A stretch of 64,000 nucleotides of DNA from Croceimicrobium hydrocarbonivorans (GTDB lineage Bacteria > Bacteroidota > Bacteroidia > Flavobacteriales > Schleiferiaceae). The stretch's first letter is position 1; each line of letters opens with the position of its first letter. A program made the position numbers and the translations under genes. Location: positions 1,495,501-1,559,500 of the forward strand of contig NZ_CP060139.1 in the NCBI RefSeq assembly GCF_014524565.1. Reading direction: 5' to 3'. Shown one piece after another: positions 7,614 to 16,636 of this stretch. The notes under the pieces are model-generated. The model had not been told where the DNA came from. It did no database searches and saw only the letters and a list, made by a program, of their open reading frames with translations.

Positions 7614-10037
7614 ATGCGGCTCTTCACCATTCACCTCTTCAGCCTTTGCCTAATTAGCCTCTCACTAAGCGGTCAAAAAGCACTGCTTCATGGCTACCTG
7701 AACGAAAGCAATAGCACAAAACCAATCAGTAATGCTGCTATTTTTCTTGAGCCGGGAAATCACCAAACTATAAGTGATGCTCGAGGAAAGTTTGAGTTTA
7801 AAGATCTGGAGCCCGGCGAATACAGCATCCGCATCAAGCATATTAGCTTTCAAGAGCATCAATCCAAAATCAGCCTGAAAGAAGGTAAACAAGACTTTTT
7901 CGCCCATCTGGAATTCAAGAATGAGCTTATGGCCGAGGCCGTGGTTAATGGAAGCAGCTTAACCGGTGGCGAAAAGGGCATTCGTCAATTAAGCGGTTCC
8001 GCACATTACCTGGGCTTAAAAGAGCTCGAAACCTACGAATACAATGATGCTATCCGTCTCTTACGTCGGGTACCTGGTGTTTACCTCCAAGAAGAAGATG
8101 GCTTTGGTCTGCGTCCTAATATCGGCATGCGTGGCACCGGAGTGGAGCGCAGTTCTAAAATCACTTTGATGGAAGACGGCATTTTAGCCGCCCCCGCTCC
8201 TTACAGCGCTCCTTCTGCCTACTATTTCCCTACTACCGGACGTATGGAAGGCGTGGAAGTGCGCAAAGGAAGCTCCCAAATTGAATACGGTCCCTATACC
8301 ACCGGTGGTGCCCTGAATTTCATCTCTACCCAAATTCCGGATGAGTTCCGCGCTAAGCTGGATGTTTTGGCCGGAAGCTTTGGTCAACGTCGCTTGCATG
8401 CCTATGCCGGCGAATCATTTACCCATTTTGGCTTTGTAGTAGAAACGTATCAGGCTTCTGCCGATGGTTTTAAAGAACTCGATTTTGGTGGACCTACCGG
8501 CTTTGATTTAGCAGATTACCAGGCCAAATTCCGACTTAATACCTCCAAGGAGGCCAAAGTGTATCAAGCCCTGGAATTGAAATTAGCACAGAGCATCAAT
8601 AATAGCGACGAGACCTATCTTGGCTTAAGTCAGGATGATTTCGCTGCTAATCCCTACCGTCGTTATGCCGCATCCGGCCTCGACCGCATGGAGACAGATC
8701 AAAGACAATATAAATTTAGTTATACTCTTAAGCCCACTAACAATCTTAGTGTTGTTAGCACAGCCTATCGCAACGAATTCAGCAGAAATTGGTACAAACT
8801 GGATAAGGTTCTGTCCAATGGCGAAAATGTAAGCATTGCCAATCTTTTGGCTAATCCAGCTGCTTACGCTGATGCCTACCAAACTTTAATTGGCGCCGGC
8901 GACGATACCTTATACCTCAAAAACAACAACCGCTCCTACTATGCACAAGGCCTGCAAACTAAGGTGGTTTACAATTGGAATAATCAACAGATTAAGGCAG
9001 GATTGCGCTACCATGAGGATGGAATGGATCGCTTCCAGTGGAACAATACCTTTAGCTTGGATCAAGGAAACTTCACCCTGATCAATGCCGGCACCCCTGG
9101 TACTGAAAGTAATCGTATTGAGGATGCCCGCGCCTGGGCTGCCTTTGCCGAGTACCGTTTGGCTTGGAAAAAATGGACCTTTAATCCTGGCTTGCGCTAT
9201 GAGAGCATAAATCTTGCTCGACACGATTATGGCAAGTCGGATGTGGATCGCACCGGGGTGAATTTATCCGAGCGCGAAAACCAGGTAGAGGTGTTCATTC
9301 CTGGCTTGGGTATTCGCTACGACATCAACAGCAAGAATCAAATATTTGGCGGTATCCACAAAGGTTTTGCCCCTCCCGGAAGTGTGGCGGGTAGCGAACC
9401 CGAATCCAGCATTAATACCGAATTAGGCCTTCGTTCCGAATTCAACTTTGCCAAGCTTAGTGCCACCGCATTTTACAATGATTATCAAAACCTCTTAGGT
9501 TCTGATATGGCTGCTACCGGAGGCGTAGGCAATAATTTGGTTTACAATGGTGGAGCCGCCAGTGTTTATGGATTGGAAGCGGAACTAAATGGTGAACTTC
9601 GTCCGGCTGCCAGCCACTGGGCCTTTCCTTGGGCTTTAGCCTATACATTCACCCATGCCCAATTCGACAATAGCTTCGAAAGCGATTATGAAGCTTGGGG
9701 AACGGTAAACAAAGGAGATGAGCTTCCCTATTTGGCGGAGCATATGCTCAATGCACAGATTGGTGCCGCTTGGAAAAGATTGGCTTTAAACTCCAGCATC
9801 AGCTATCAAAGTGCGATGCGCACCCAGGCTGGCAGTGGAGCCATCGATACAGATCATGAAATTCCCGCTCAATGGATGATCGATCTCTCGGGCACCTATC
9901 ACCTCAACTATCATTTCAGTCTCTTTGCCAGTGTACGCAACTTAGGTGATGCGGTAAACCTCGTTGCCATGCGTCCTGCCGGATTAAGACCCACCATGCC
10001 ACGCTCCTTCCTCTTTGGAATTAAAGCACGCTGGTAA
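7614..10037 (+). CDS. TonB-dependent receptor, FecA-like (ferric siderophore/citrate type)
   Basis: An 807-residue outer-membrane receptor with a signal peptide (about residues 1-20), a carboxypeptidase-regulatory-like beta domain (about 22-100), a plug domain (about 120-250) and a 22-strand-type barrel ending in 'FGIKARW' with a terminal aromatic residue. The plug contains NIGMRGTG, LMEDGILAAPAPYSAP and 'VRKGSSQIEYGPYTTGGALN', which resemble FecA rather than SusC. The substrate is therefore more likely an iron chelate than a glycan. No partner SusD gene or FecI/FecR pair is adjacent. A dyad site precedes it and a terminator follows, so it appears to be a single-gene unit. Confidence 0.9.
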   Translation: MRLFTIHLFSLCLISLSLSGQKALLHGYLNESNSTKPISNAAIFLEPGNHQTISDARGKFEFKDLEPGEYSIRIKHISFQEHQSKISLKEGKQDFFAHLEFKNELMAEAVVNGSSLTGGEKGIRQLSGSAHYLGLKELETYEYNDAIRLLRRVPGVYLQEEDGFGLRPNIGMRGTGVERSSKITLMEDGILAAPAPYSAPSAYYFPTTGRMEGVEVRKGSSQIEYGPYTTGGALNFISTQIPDEFRAKLDVLAGSFGQRRLHAYAGESFTHFGFVVETYQASADGFKELDFGGPTGFDLADYQAKFRLNTSKEAKVYQALELKLAQSINNSDETYLGLSQDDFAANPYRRYAASGLDRMETDQRQYKFSYTLKPTNNLSVVSTAYRNEFSRNWYKLDKVLSNGENVSIANLLANPAAYADAYQTLIGAGDDTLYLKNNNRSYYAQGLQTKVVYNWNNQQIKAGLRYHEDGMDRFQWNNTFSLDQGNFTLINAGTPGTESNRIEDARAWAAFAEYRLAWKKWTFNPGLRYESINLARHDYGKSDVDRTGVNLSERENQVEVFIPGLGIRYDINSKNQIFGGIHKGFAPPGSVAGSEPESSINTELGLRSEFNFAKLSATAFYNDYQNLLGSDMAATGGVGNNLVYNGGAASVYGLEAELNGELRPAASHWAFPWALAYTFTHAQFDNSFESDYEAWGTVNKGDELPYLAEHMLNAQIGAAWKRLALNSSISYQSAMRTQAGSGAIDTDHEIPAQWMIDLSGTYHLNYHFSLFASVRNLGDAVNLVAMRPAGLRPTMPRSFLFGIKARW

Positions 10038-10061
10038 GATTTTATATACATGTTTGGATTT

Positions 10062-10095
10062 AAGCCCGGTTGATTCATTTCGATCGGGCTTTTTT
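10062..10095 (+). terminator. Terminator after the TonB receptor gene
   Basis: AAGCCCG and CGGGCTT pair around a 16-base loop and are followed by TTTTTT, 25 bases after the stop codon. Confidence 0.8.
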
Positions 10096-10141
10096 AATTT
10101 AAGAATTTAGCCTGCACCGCTGAATTCGCTAATTTTCAAAC

Positions 10142-11203
10142 ATGGAAATCTCCAAGAAAAAACCCAATTATCCCATTCACCCTGAACTGCGGAGCTACCT
10201 GCGTAAATACCGCCGCGAAGCTCATTTGGCCGCCACCTACGAGGCCCTATTGCAATTCAGTAATTCGATTCCGGTTTTAGATCAAGAGGGCAAAGACACC
10301 CTTTGGCAAAGCGTGATTTACGATAATTACCTCCAGGCCGAAGTGCAAAAGGCCCTGGTCGAAATTTACGCCGCCTTAAAAACCGATGGAGACCAGAGTT
10401 TTGTAGGACAATTGCGCACCGATCGTATTGACCATTGCCTCTTCGGGAATTCCAATCCCTTTCGCATCCGGATCGTAAATACCATTAACGACAACCACGA
10501 TTACTACTACATAAAGAAAGCCGATGCTTCTCGCATTTATGGCTTGGAACTGGAACATCTTCTTAGTCCGAATCGCATTGGTTATTTGGTAGATGGCGAC
10601 ACCCTGGTAGAAGAGCATATTGCCGGTATTCCCGGAGATGTGTTTTTGGGGCATTATATGGATCGGCCCACCTTTGCCAAAACCCGGATGGCCAAGGAAT
10701 TTGTGAAATTCAATGAACGTTGCTTTGCCATGCTTTTGGGCGATATGCGCTCCTATAATTATGTGGTAGATGTAACGCCCGACTTCGATATGGAACAATA
10801 TCGGGTGCGGCCTATCGACTTCGATCAGTTAACTTATGAAGGCCGTAAAAACCATTATCTACCTCAATTTTACAAGGAGAATTTTGAGGTGATACAATTT
10901 TGCATGGATGTCCTATCGCCGGAAACGGTGGACCAGTACCAAACTGAGGAACGCACCCTAATGCGCAAGCGTTATTTTTTAGCTCAAGAGCAATTGGATG
11001 AACTACTGGATTCCATGGCAAAGGTTCCTTTATCTAAACCCGAAAAAATCGCCTCCCTTTGTGCGGACCTAAATGAGTTTCATCGCACGGAAGACTTTGA
11101 TGGACTCGAAAGCATGGGCCAGGTTCTAAAATTACACCTCAGCAAAATGATTGAGCGAACCGAGCATCGCACCTATTTGGGTCGCACTTCCTTTAAGGCT
11201 TAA
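10142..11203 (+). CDS. Orphan protein with kinase-like active-site motifs
   Basis: I do not recognise this 353-residue cytosolic protein by name. Read as a kinase fold, it has the expected elements in order: a lysine in YYYIKKAD (K125/K126), an acidic helix (LELEHL, about 135-140), a hinge-like segment TLVEEHIAGIPG (about 154-165), a catalytic-loop-like GDMRSYNYVVD (D201, N206) and a metal-binding-like PIDFDQ (D226). This is the spacing of aminoglycoside/choline kinase-type folds (GDxxxxN then IDFD). The usual first histidine of HGD is replaced by leucine. There is no signal peptide. The gene starts 46 bases after a terminator and its 3' end overlaps the convergent DUF6090 gene by 11 bases, so it stands alone. 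The kinase call is inference. Confidence 0.55.
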   Translation: MEISKKKPNYPIHPELRSYLRKYRREAHLAATYEALLQFSNSIPVLDQEGKDTLWQSVIYDNYLQAEVQKALVEIYAALKTDGDQSFVGQLRTDRIDHCLFGNSNPFRIRIVNTINDNHDYYYIKKADASRIYGLELEHLLSPNRIGYLVDGDTLVEEHIAGIPGDVFLGHYMDRPTFAKTRMAKEFVKFNERCFAMLLGDMRSYNYVVDVTPDFDMEQYRVRPIDFDQLTYEGRKNHYLPQFYKENFEVIQFCMDVLSPETVDQYQTEERTLMRKRYFLAQEQLDELLDSMAKVPLSKPEKIASLCADLNEFHRTEDFDGLESMGQVLKLHLSKMIERTEHRTYLGRTSFKA

Positions 11204-12212
11204 TACGTTTTAAAAGCTGGGTCGACCTTTTGCCTTTCAGGCGGATGGATTCTCCATTGTGATCGCAAAGAATTTTAAGATCCGCTTGAGGCAAATAAAG
11301 GGTACTGTCATTTCTGGGGTAAACCCGATACATAGGATCACCAATTTGCCCCATACTTAAAACCTCGCCCTCTATTGCCAGCTTAAATTGCACCTGACCA
11401 AATAAATCATAAGTACCCGTATCTTGGGCCCAAAGCTTGGGATCGGTAGGGATTAAATAGCCTTCAAAATCGGCATAGGCATCTGCCTCAGCATTTAATT
11501 TTTGATTGATCTCAATGATCGCCAGGGTGGTTTGCATTTCTGCGGCTCGAATGGCCGGTAAAATATTGATCACCGCATAGGTACGATATAAGTCCACCGC
11601 ATTGCGGTAAAAGGGATCTTCCGTAAAATAGTCCAGCGCTTCCTCGGTCAGCTGACCACGGGATAATAGATGGAACCAGGCTTTCTCGCGCGACCAATTC
11701 TCGATAGTATAAATCACCAAATCACTCAGTCGCTCCTGCATGGTTTCTACCAGATGGTATTGCTCCTCATAAAGATCTTCTAAATCCGTAAAGAGGGTAT
11801 CATAATCTCGATTGAAATACTCGCTCTGGCGGGTCATGTTTTCAAAACCATTATCCAAAAAGGTAATGGAGGCATAAGTCATGATTAGGGCCGTATAATT
11901 GAAATTAGTCTGATAGTCCTCTCGCTTAACAGAATCTTGTAAAACCCGCACCAGCAGAGAATCTTTGGCCTCCAGATTAATCCTAAAATTGCGCATCTCC
12001 TCCAGGTTGCCTTGCAAGTCGCGCCGCACTTCTTCTAAAATAAAATTGGCCTTGGCTTCCTTCTTTCGGTCCTCATTGGCATTATTAATCTCTAAGGCAA
12101 TTAAAATACCGGCCACCACCAGTACCATTTCCAAAACGATGTAGAGGATGTATTGTCCAATTCCCTTACCCTTAAAGAAATTGAAGCGCCCTTTGCGAAA
12201 TAGTTTAGTCAT
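11193..12212 (-). CDS. DUF6090 family membrane-anchored protein
   Basis: The 339-residue product begins with a short basic cytosolic tail, then one strong transmembrane segment with the typical block 'EMVLVVAGILIALEINNANE' (about residues 28-47), as in DUF6090. The remainder is a charged, mostly helical extracytoplasmic region (LEEVRRDLQGNLEEMRNFR and on). No enzymatic motif is visible and the family has no known function. It is convergent with the kinase-like orphan (11-base overlap) and transcribed alone. Confidence 0.75.
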   Translation of the reverse strand: MTKLFRKGRFNFFKGKGIGQYILYIVLEMVLVVAGILIALEINNANEDRKKEAKANFILEEVRRDLQGNLEEMRNFRINLEAKDSLLVRVLQDSVKREDYQTNFNYTALIMTYASITFLDNGFENMTRQSEYFNRDYDTLFTDLEDLYEEQYHLVETMQERLSDLVIYTIENWSREKAWFHLLSRGQLTEEALDYFTEDPFYRNAVDLYRTYAVINILPAIRAAEMQTTLAIIEINQKLNAEADAYADFEGYLIPTDPKLWAQDTGTYDLFGQVQFKLAIEGEVLSMGQIGDPMYRVYPRNDSTLYLPQADLKILCDHNGESIRLKGKRSTQLLKRIKP

Positions 12213-12330
12213 GTTGTGAATTTAGCTAAATGTCTAATTGAAAATCAGCCCAAACATTAATTCAACAATGAATCAACTATTTAGCAGCCAACCGCAAATC
12301 ATATTAGCGTCTAAAAGTTAAATTGCCTCC

Positions 12331-14148
12331 ATGAGGACAGTGCTTCTTTTTTTATTGAGCCTACAGCTAAGTGCTCAGGGTATTAAGGCCATTAATGGCG
12401 ATAGCTCTTGCTATGATCAACATCATCGCTGGTCCAATTCAAAAGATTCCGTTCTGGTGGACCGGCAGCAAAATTCCGTCCTAAGCCTGCGCGATTTAAC
12501 AATGATTCCATCTTATCCTGGATGGCAACTACAGAGTATTTATGCCTTGTTTCAAGATCCTAAAACCCATCTCTATGGTTTAAAGCGCAAAAGCGATGGA
12601 AAGGTGATCATCAGTGCTCGTTATGAGCAATTAAAGCATGATCCCAGCCTTCCCTTTGTATTTGGACTACGCAAAGAGAAGTGGTATCTCTATAAGCAAG
12701 ATGGGACCAGAATTAGCTCCAAGGGCTATCAAAAATTACAGTTCTTGAGACGTAATTTTAATTACCGCATGTTGGCCCAGGATGAAGACGGCATCGAAGT
12801 CTATAATCCTAATGGCCAATTGCTATGGTCGAAAAAGGACCTTCAGTTTCGACTCTGTATTGAAGACCAATTCCATGTAATTGGCGAGCAAGGTCAAGGA
12901 GTTTTGAACTGGAATGGTAAGGAAATTCTTAAGCCAAAATACGATAGCATTTTTCCGCTAAAGAATGTCGACTATCAGCTCTTCGCCTGGAAGGCCCTAT
13001 TAAACAGCCCGGCCATCGCAAATGCGGAAAAGGCCTGGCCAGCCGGAAGGTATTGGGGCTTGGCAGATACCAGCAGCAAAATTCTCTTGCCCTTCCTTTT
13101 TGATAGAATTGAATACGCACGTGGACTTCTTCAAACTTGGGATAAAGATGGAGCTACTCAGGTTTACGATAGCTATGGTAATTTGGTAATCGGAGAAGGA
13201 TTAAAACGCGTTGAGCCCGGTGCTTGCCGCTATTGTTCCATTATTGTCACCCATCAAGGATCAGGGCTCTTCAATGGTTGCAGTCGTTCTTGGGACGAAG
13301 ACCCTCTTCACGATAGCATTAGTATCATCGCTCCTTTCTATTATCAGATGATCAATAAAGGGAAAAAGGGAATTCTCACGAATTATGGCGACACGACCCT
13401 AAAGCCTGCCTACGAGTCCATTTTTTACCGGGCCCACCGCTTCTTCTATAGGGAGGATGGCAAATGGGCCCTAGCCGATGAAAATGGTAAAGAGCTACTT
13501 CCTCCCATTTATGATAGCCTAGATGTTTTGGTTTTTGATGGCATAAACAAAGATTCTTGCCTATTATTCAGTCAAGAAGGAAAGCGATTTGAAATTCGAG
13601 ATCGACAAGGGAATATCGCTTCTGTAGAACAAGGCTGGCAGGGATTCAGCCCCTTGCATTCCTCAGCAGTATTATTACATCGAGGATTGGAGAAAGTACT
13701 GGCAGAATATCATCACCTTCAGTTAATAACCCATCCGAACATAAAAATAGATTATGCTCGTCCACTCGATGGTTGGTATATGGCCTACGGTAACGATGGC
13801 AAGGAAGGTTTGTGGATGCTCTCCTATTATAATCCCATAAGCCCAGAGAATTTCCGTCCAGCCATTTTCGACAGTATTGTTTTCCTTATTGGAGACCCCA
13901 ATCTCCAACTCTTGGTTCAGCAAAATGATAAATGGGGCGTTTACTCCATTCGTGGTGATTCCCTAATCATTCCTTGTGAGCAGGATGTTTTCCTGAAACG
14001 AGCGGTTAATGGCTGGCTCTACTTTCGAAAAGATGGAGTATGGAATTGCTATTTCTACACTTCGCCATCCTTAAAAGGACTGAATCCTATGGGTGAAAAG
14101 AAAGTGGAGGAAATGTGGCGGGCACAAAAAGAAGATGGGTCGAATTAG
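12331..14148 (+). CDS. WG-repeat protein, probably exported
   Basis: A 605-residue protein with an N-terminal hydrophobic stretch resembling a signal peptide (about residues 2-16, LLFLLSLQLSAQG). It has many copies of the WG-type beta repeat, such as GLYGLKRKSDGKVIISARYE-like, KWALADENGKELLPPIYDS and KWGVYSIRGDSLIIP. WG repeats form beta structures thought to mediate binding; no catalytic role is visible. It has no T9SS sorting domain. The stop codon lies inside a perfect hairpin (14137-14159), the first part of a repeat element. Confidence 0.8.
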   Translation: MRTVLLFLLSLQLSAQGIKAINGDSSCYDQHHRWSNSKDSVLVDRQQNSVLSLRDLTMIPSYPGWQLQSIYALFQDPKTHLYGLKRKSDGKVIISARYEQLKHDPSLPFVFGLRKEKWYLYKQDGTRISSKGYQKLQFLRRNFNYRMLAQDEDGIEVYNPNGQLLWSKKDLQFRLCIEDQFHVIGEQGQGVLNWNGKEILKPKYDSIFPLKNVDYQLFAWKALLNSPAIANAEKAWPAGRYWGLADTSSKILLPFLFDRIEYARGLLQTWDKDGATQVYDSYGNLVIGEGLKRVEPGACRYCSIIVTHQGSGLFNGCSRSWDEDPLHDSISIIAPFYYQMINKGKKGILTNYGDTTLKPAYESIFYRAHRFFYREDGKWALADENGKELLPPIYDSLDVLVFDGINKDSCLLFSQEGKRFEIRDRQGNIASVEQGWQGFSPLHSSAVLLHRGLEKVLAEYHHLQLITHPNIKIDYARPLDGWYMAYGNDGKEGLWMLSYYNPISPENFRPAIFDSIVFLIGDPNLQLLVQQNDKWGVYSIRGDSLIIPCEQDVFLKRAVNGWLYFRKDGVWNCYFYTSPSLKGLNPMGEKKVEEMWRAQKEDGSN

Positions 14149-14194
14149 AAATTCGACCCAGTTTAGGAAATTCGACCCTCTTGAAATTCGACCC
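14137..14194 (+). repeat. Hairpin with extra 3'-arm copies at the end of the WG gene
   Basis: GGGTCGAATT (14137-14146), loop AGA and AATTCGACCC (14150-14159) form a perfect ten-pair hairpin that includes the stop codon. Two further copies of GAAATTCGACCC follow at 14167-14178 and 14183-14194. No T run follows, so it is not a canonical terminator. The same layout occurs at 15731-15771 on the other strand. Confidence 0.75.
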
Positions 14195-14216
14195 AGTAAC
14201 TATTCTACAATTGGGA

Positions 14217-14753
14217 TTAAGCTTCAGATAAGTTCTTCAATTTATTCAAGCCCTTAGTGAAATCTTCACTCATGGCATCCTCGGCACTCATAAAGAGTTT
14301 CATCAGATTCATAGGATAAGCCATTTCGCTTTTCATACCCCAGGTTACTTCTGTTCCTCCGGCCGATTCGCTAAGCTTTACATAAGCATCACCATGAGAT
14401 TCGAAGGGACGTGTAAAATGTAAATGTGTTTCCAGGGTATAGGGAGCAGCCACCTTGGTGATGGTTTGGCATCCCGCCCCTACATTCTCATTTTGACTGT
14501 CCCAGCAATTTTCGGAACCTACTTCACCGCTGGCTCCTTTGTATTCTTGCTTCATCTCCGGATCAATGTTCGCCCAGGGACTCCATGCATTCATATTCTC
14601 CAGGCTATTGGTATGATTCCAAACTTGCAATATCGGAGCCTTAATATGCACGGTCTTCTCGAAGGAGAAATCCTTAGAAATAAAGAGGGCTGCAATTAAC
14701 AATCCGCCAATCAGCACAACAACTGCAATAACTACCGTTTTCAAAGCTTTCAT
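14217..14753 (-). CDS. SRPBCC family protein with N-terminal membrane anchor
   Basis: The 178-residue product has one N-terminal transmembrane segment (about residues 6-27). An SRPBCC/polyketide-cyclase-like domain follows, with the typical openings TVHIKAPILQVWNHTNSLEN and MNAWSPWANIDPEM and the closing strand GGTEVTWGMKSEM. These domains bind hydrophobic ligands in a helix-grip fold; no specific ligand can be named. It is 103 bases downstream of the NmrA-type gene on the same strand and may belong to the AraC-linked group, although the gap could hold its own promoter. Confidence 0.8.
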   Translation of the reverse strand: MKALKTVVIAVVVLIGGLLIAALFISKDFSFEKTVHIKAPILQVWNHTNSLENMNAWSPWANIDPEMKQEYKGASGEVGSENCWDSQNENVGAGCQTITKVAAPYTLETHLHFTRPFESHGDAYVKLSESAGGTEVTWGMKSEMAYPMNLMKLFMSAEDAMSEDFTKGLNKLKNLSEA

Positions 14754-14856
14754 TTTCTTCTAGTTTTATTTGATTCCTAGCAATTTAAGAAAATGTCCTA
14801 CAGATTAAAAAGCCTATTAAAAATTATATCACAATTGTGCAATGCTGTAAAATGGA

Positions 14857-15690
14857 CTATTGAGGGGTCCAAGTTCCCAGAGCTGCTTGCTCTTTAGCAA
14901 ACTGACGGAAGTCCTTAGGAGATCGACCTAATACCTTTCGAATATCAGCACTAAGCATCGCATTTTTAGGCTCTAGGAGAACTTCGGTAAATAGGTATTG
15001 AATAAGCCAGATGAAATCCTTCTCCACTCTTAAATCCTCCAGCATACTGATATAAGCTGGCAGGGAAATGGGGGTAAAACTGATACTTCTCCCAGATGCC
15101 ACTGCAATCTCCTCCATTACCTGTTGGAAAGTAAGTAAGCGCGGACCGGTTAACTCATAGATTTGATCATTATGCTCCGCTTCCATCAAAACCTTAGCCA
15201 CCACGGCCGCAATATCATCGGTATCTACATAAGGCACCTTTGCTTGTGCCATGGGTAAAGCCACATCACCGGAAAGGATGGCTGGCAAAAAGAAGCTTTC
15301 ACTAAAATTCTGGTTAAACCAGGATGCCCGCACAATGGTATAGTCTATGCCACTATTGATAATTACCTGCTCACAGAGCTCAGCTTCTTTTTCGCCTTTA
15401 CCAGATAAGAGCACCAATTTTTGCAAACCTTCAGCCCTAGCCACTTCCACCAGTTTCTCGATGGCCTCCAAAGCTCCCGGAACGGCCAGATCAGGATGAT
15501 AGCTTATGTACATGCGCTCTGCTCCTCGCAAAACCTTAGACCAAGCTTCGGGTTGATGCCAGTCGAAGGGAGGGGAAGCCTGACGGCTCCCCCGAACCAC
15601 ATCCTCCCCCCTTGACTCCAGGATTTCGGCCACCTTTCGGCCCGTTTTACCATTGGCACCTAGCACTACAATTTTTCGATTTGTTTTCAT
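14857..15690 (-). CDS. NmrA/SDR-type NAD(P)-binding oxidoreductase-like protein
   Basis: A 277-residue Rossmann protein with the dinucleotide-binding loop VLGANGKTGRKV at the N terminus (about residues 9-20). Further family blocks are KLVLLSGKGEKEAE, IVRASWFNQNFSESF and VPYVDTDDIAAV. Members of this NmrA-like branch act as NAD(P)H-dependent quinone oxidoreductases or redox sensors; which applies here is not visible. It lies 83 bases downstream of the DUF1772 gene, and that gap contains a hairpin repeat element. The group AraC regulator, cytochrome, DUF1772 and NmrA suggests a stress or quinone-related function. Confidence 0.82.
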   Translation of the reverse strand: MKTNRKIVVLGANGKTGRKVAEILESRGEDVVRGSRQASPPFDWHQPEAWSKVLRGAERMYISYHPDLAVPGALEAIEKLVEVARAEGLQKLVLLSGKGEKEAELCEQVIINSGIDYTIVRASWFNQNFSESFFLPAILSGDVALPMAQAKVPYVDTDDIAAVVAKVLMEAEHNDQIYELTGPRLLTFQQVMEEIAVASGRSISFTPISLPAYISMLEDLRVEKDFIWLIQYLFTEVLLEPKNAMLSADIRKVLGRSPKDFRQFAKEQAALGTWTPQ

Positions 15691-15730
15691 GATTATTTAG
15701 TTTTAAGTTGTTTACGACATAGTTTATTAG

Positions 15731-15771
15731 TGGTTCGAATTACTACTGGTTCGAATTTGCAATTCGAACCA
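15731..15771 (-). repeat. Hairpin with an extra arm copy after the DUF1772 gene
   Basis: On the minus strand TGGTTCGAATT and AATTCGAACCA form a perfect 11-pair hairpin with a three-base loop (15747-15771), followed by one more AATTCGAACCA copy (15731-15741). It begins two bases after the DUF1772 stop codon. The layout matches the element at 14137-14194: hairpin at the stop codon, then spare 3' arms about 16 bases apart. Confidence 0.75.
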
Positions 15772-15773
15772 GA

Positions 15774-16253
15774 TTATCCAAAGCGATAAAGGGCTCCCAG
15801 AATTAAGAAGAAGGATAGCAGGGCAAAAGCAGTACGGATCAGATGCCGTAGATTCCAGCTTTTCTCGAAAATATCTCGCACATGAGATAGGCCTCTGGCG
15901 TCCAGGCGACCCAATTGCACTTGATCGAGGTATTCATTCAAAGGCACATTCCCAGCAATGGTTACTCCCAATACCCCAAATACATAAATCAAGGTGGCAG
16001 CCAAAATCCAACGGAAAACCTCGGTTTGACTAAAATTGAAATAGGCAGCGCCAACCAAAGCCAATAAGGTCCCGAGAAAAATGAGCAAAAATGCCGGGTT
16101 CTGAATCGCCCGATTAATGTTTTGCATGCTCTCCAGAAAGGAAGAATCACTGATCAATTTGGTTCCGGGAATCACTGAAACTTGCCAGGCATAATAAAAG
16201 CCGGCGGACAGTCCGCTTAGAAAAACGGCTGAATAGAGACTGATTGCTTTCAT
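15774..16253 (-). CDS. DUF1772 family integral membrane protein
   Basis: A 159-residue protein with four hydrophobic segments (about residues 5-23, 53-72, 82-101 and 137-156). It has the DUF1772 features GLSAGFYYAW near the N terminus, VPLNEYLD in the loop and a late 'W-LRHLIRT' block. DUF1772 is related to anthrone oxygenase-like proteins; the bacterial role is not established. Its ATG overlaps the stop of the upstream cytochrome c-like gene by four bases (ATGA), so the two are translationally coupled. Confidence 0.82.
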   Translation of the reverse strand: MKAISLYSAVFLSGLSAGFYYAWQVSVIPGTKLISDSSFLESMQNINRAIQNPAFLLIFLGTLLALVGAAYFNFSQTEVFRWILAATLIYVFGVLGVTIAGNVPLNEYLDQVQLGRLDARGLSHVRDIFEKSWNLRHLIRTAFALLSFFLILGALYRFG

Positions 16254-16585
16254 GAGGCTTTACGTTTAGCATTGGCCTTAATCCAGCGACGCAGTTTTTC
16301 AGCATCTTCCTCCTCCAGTTTGTTCCAAAAACCAAGGGGCATGCGTTTTTTCACAAATACCTGCTCATGGATCAATGGAGCAAATTCTTCCATATTCTCC
16401 TCGGTAAAGAGCTTGCTTGGATTCATCCGCTTGTGGCAGGTATTGCAATTATTCTTGAGTACCACCAGGGCCTCATCTTTTAAAAGAGGATAAGGTCCAT
16501 CCTCAGGAAGGCTTTGGGCTTGGCTGGCTTTTGCTAGTAGCAGGAAAATTATCAGCCATTTAAAAGCTTGGAAATTTGTGCTCAT
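16250..16585 (-). CDS. Small cytochrome c-like haem-binding protein
   Basis: The 111-residue product has an N-terminal hydrophobic export signal (about residues 9-24) and a single CxxCH haem motif in NNCNTCH. A methionine-containing stretch (KKRMPLGFW) could supply the axial ligand. This is typical of a periplasmic monohaem cytochrome or a haem-binding domain protein. It is the first gene after the putative AraC operator (16637-16670) and overlaps the DUF1772 gene by four bases, so it probably leads the operon. Confidence 0.8.
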   Translation of the reverse strand: MSTNFQAFKWLIIFLLLAKASQAQSLPEDGPYPLLKDEALVVLKNNCNTCHKRMNPSKLFTEENMEEFAPLIHEQVFVKKRMPLGFWNKLEEEDAEKLRRWIKANAKRKAS

Positions 16586-16636
16586 GCGTTTAAAGTTTGA
16601 TGAGACAAAAGTCCGCCCTCCTAGTCCGGGGCTTTA

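Noticed and set aside
14839-14856. CACAATTGTG palindrome with TATAAT as a sigma70-type promoter for the SRPBCC gene
   Set aside because: TATAAT/TTGACA spacing does not fit, and Bacteroidota use a different consensus; the AT-rich palindrome may be chance.
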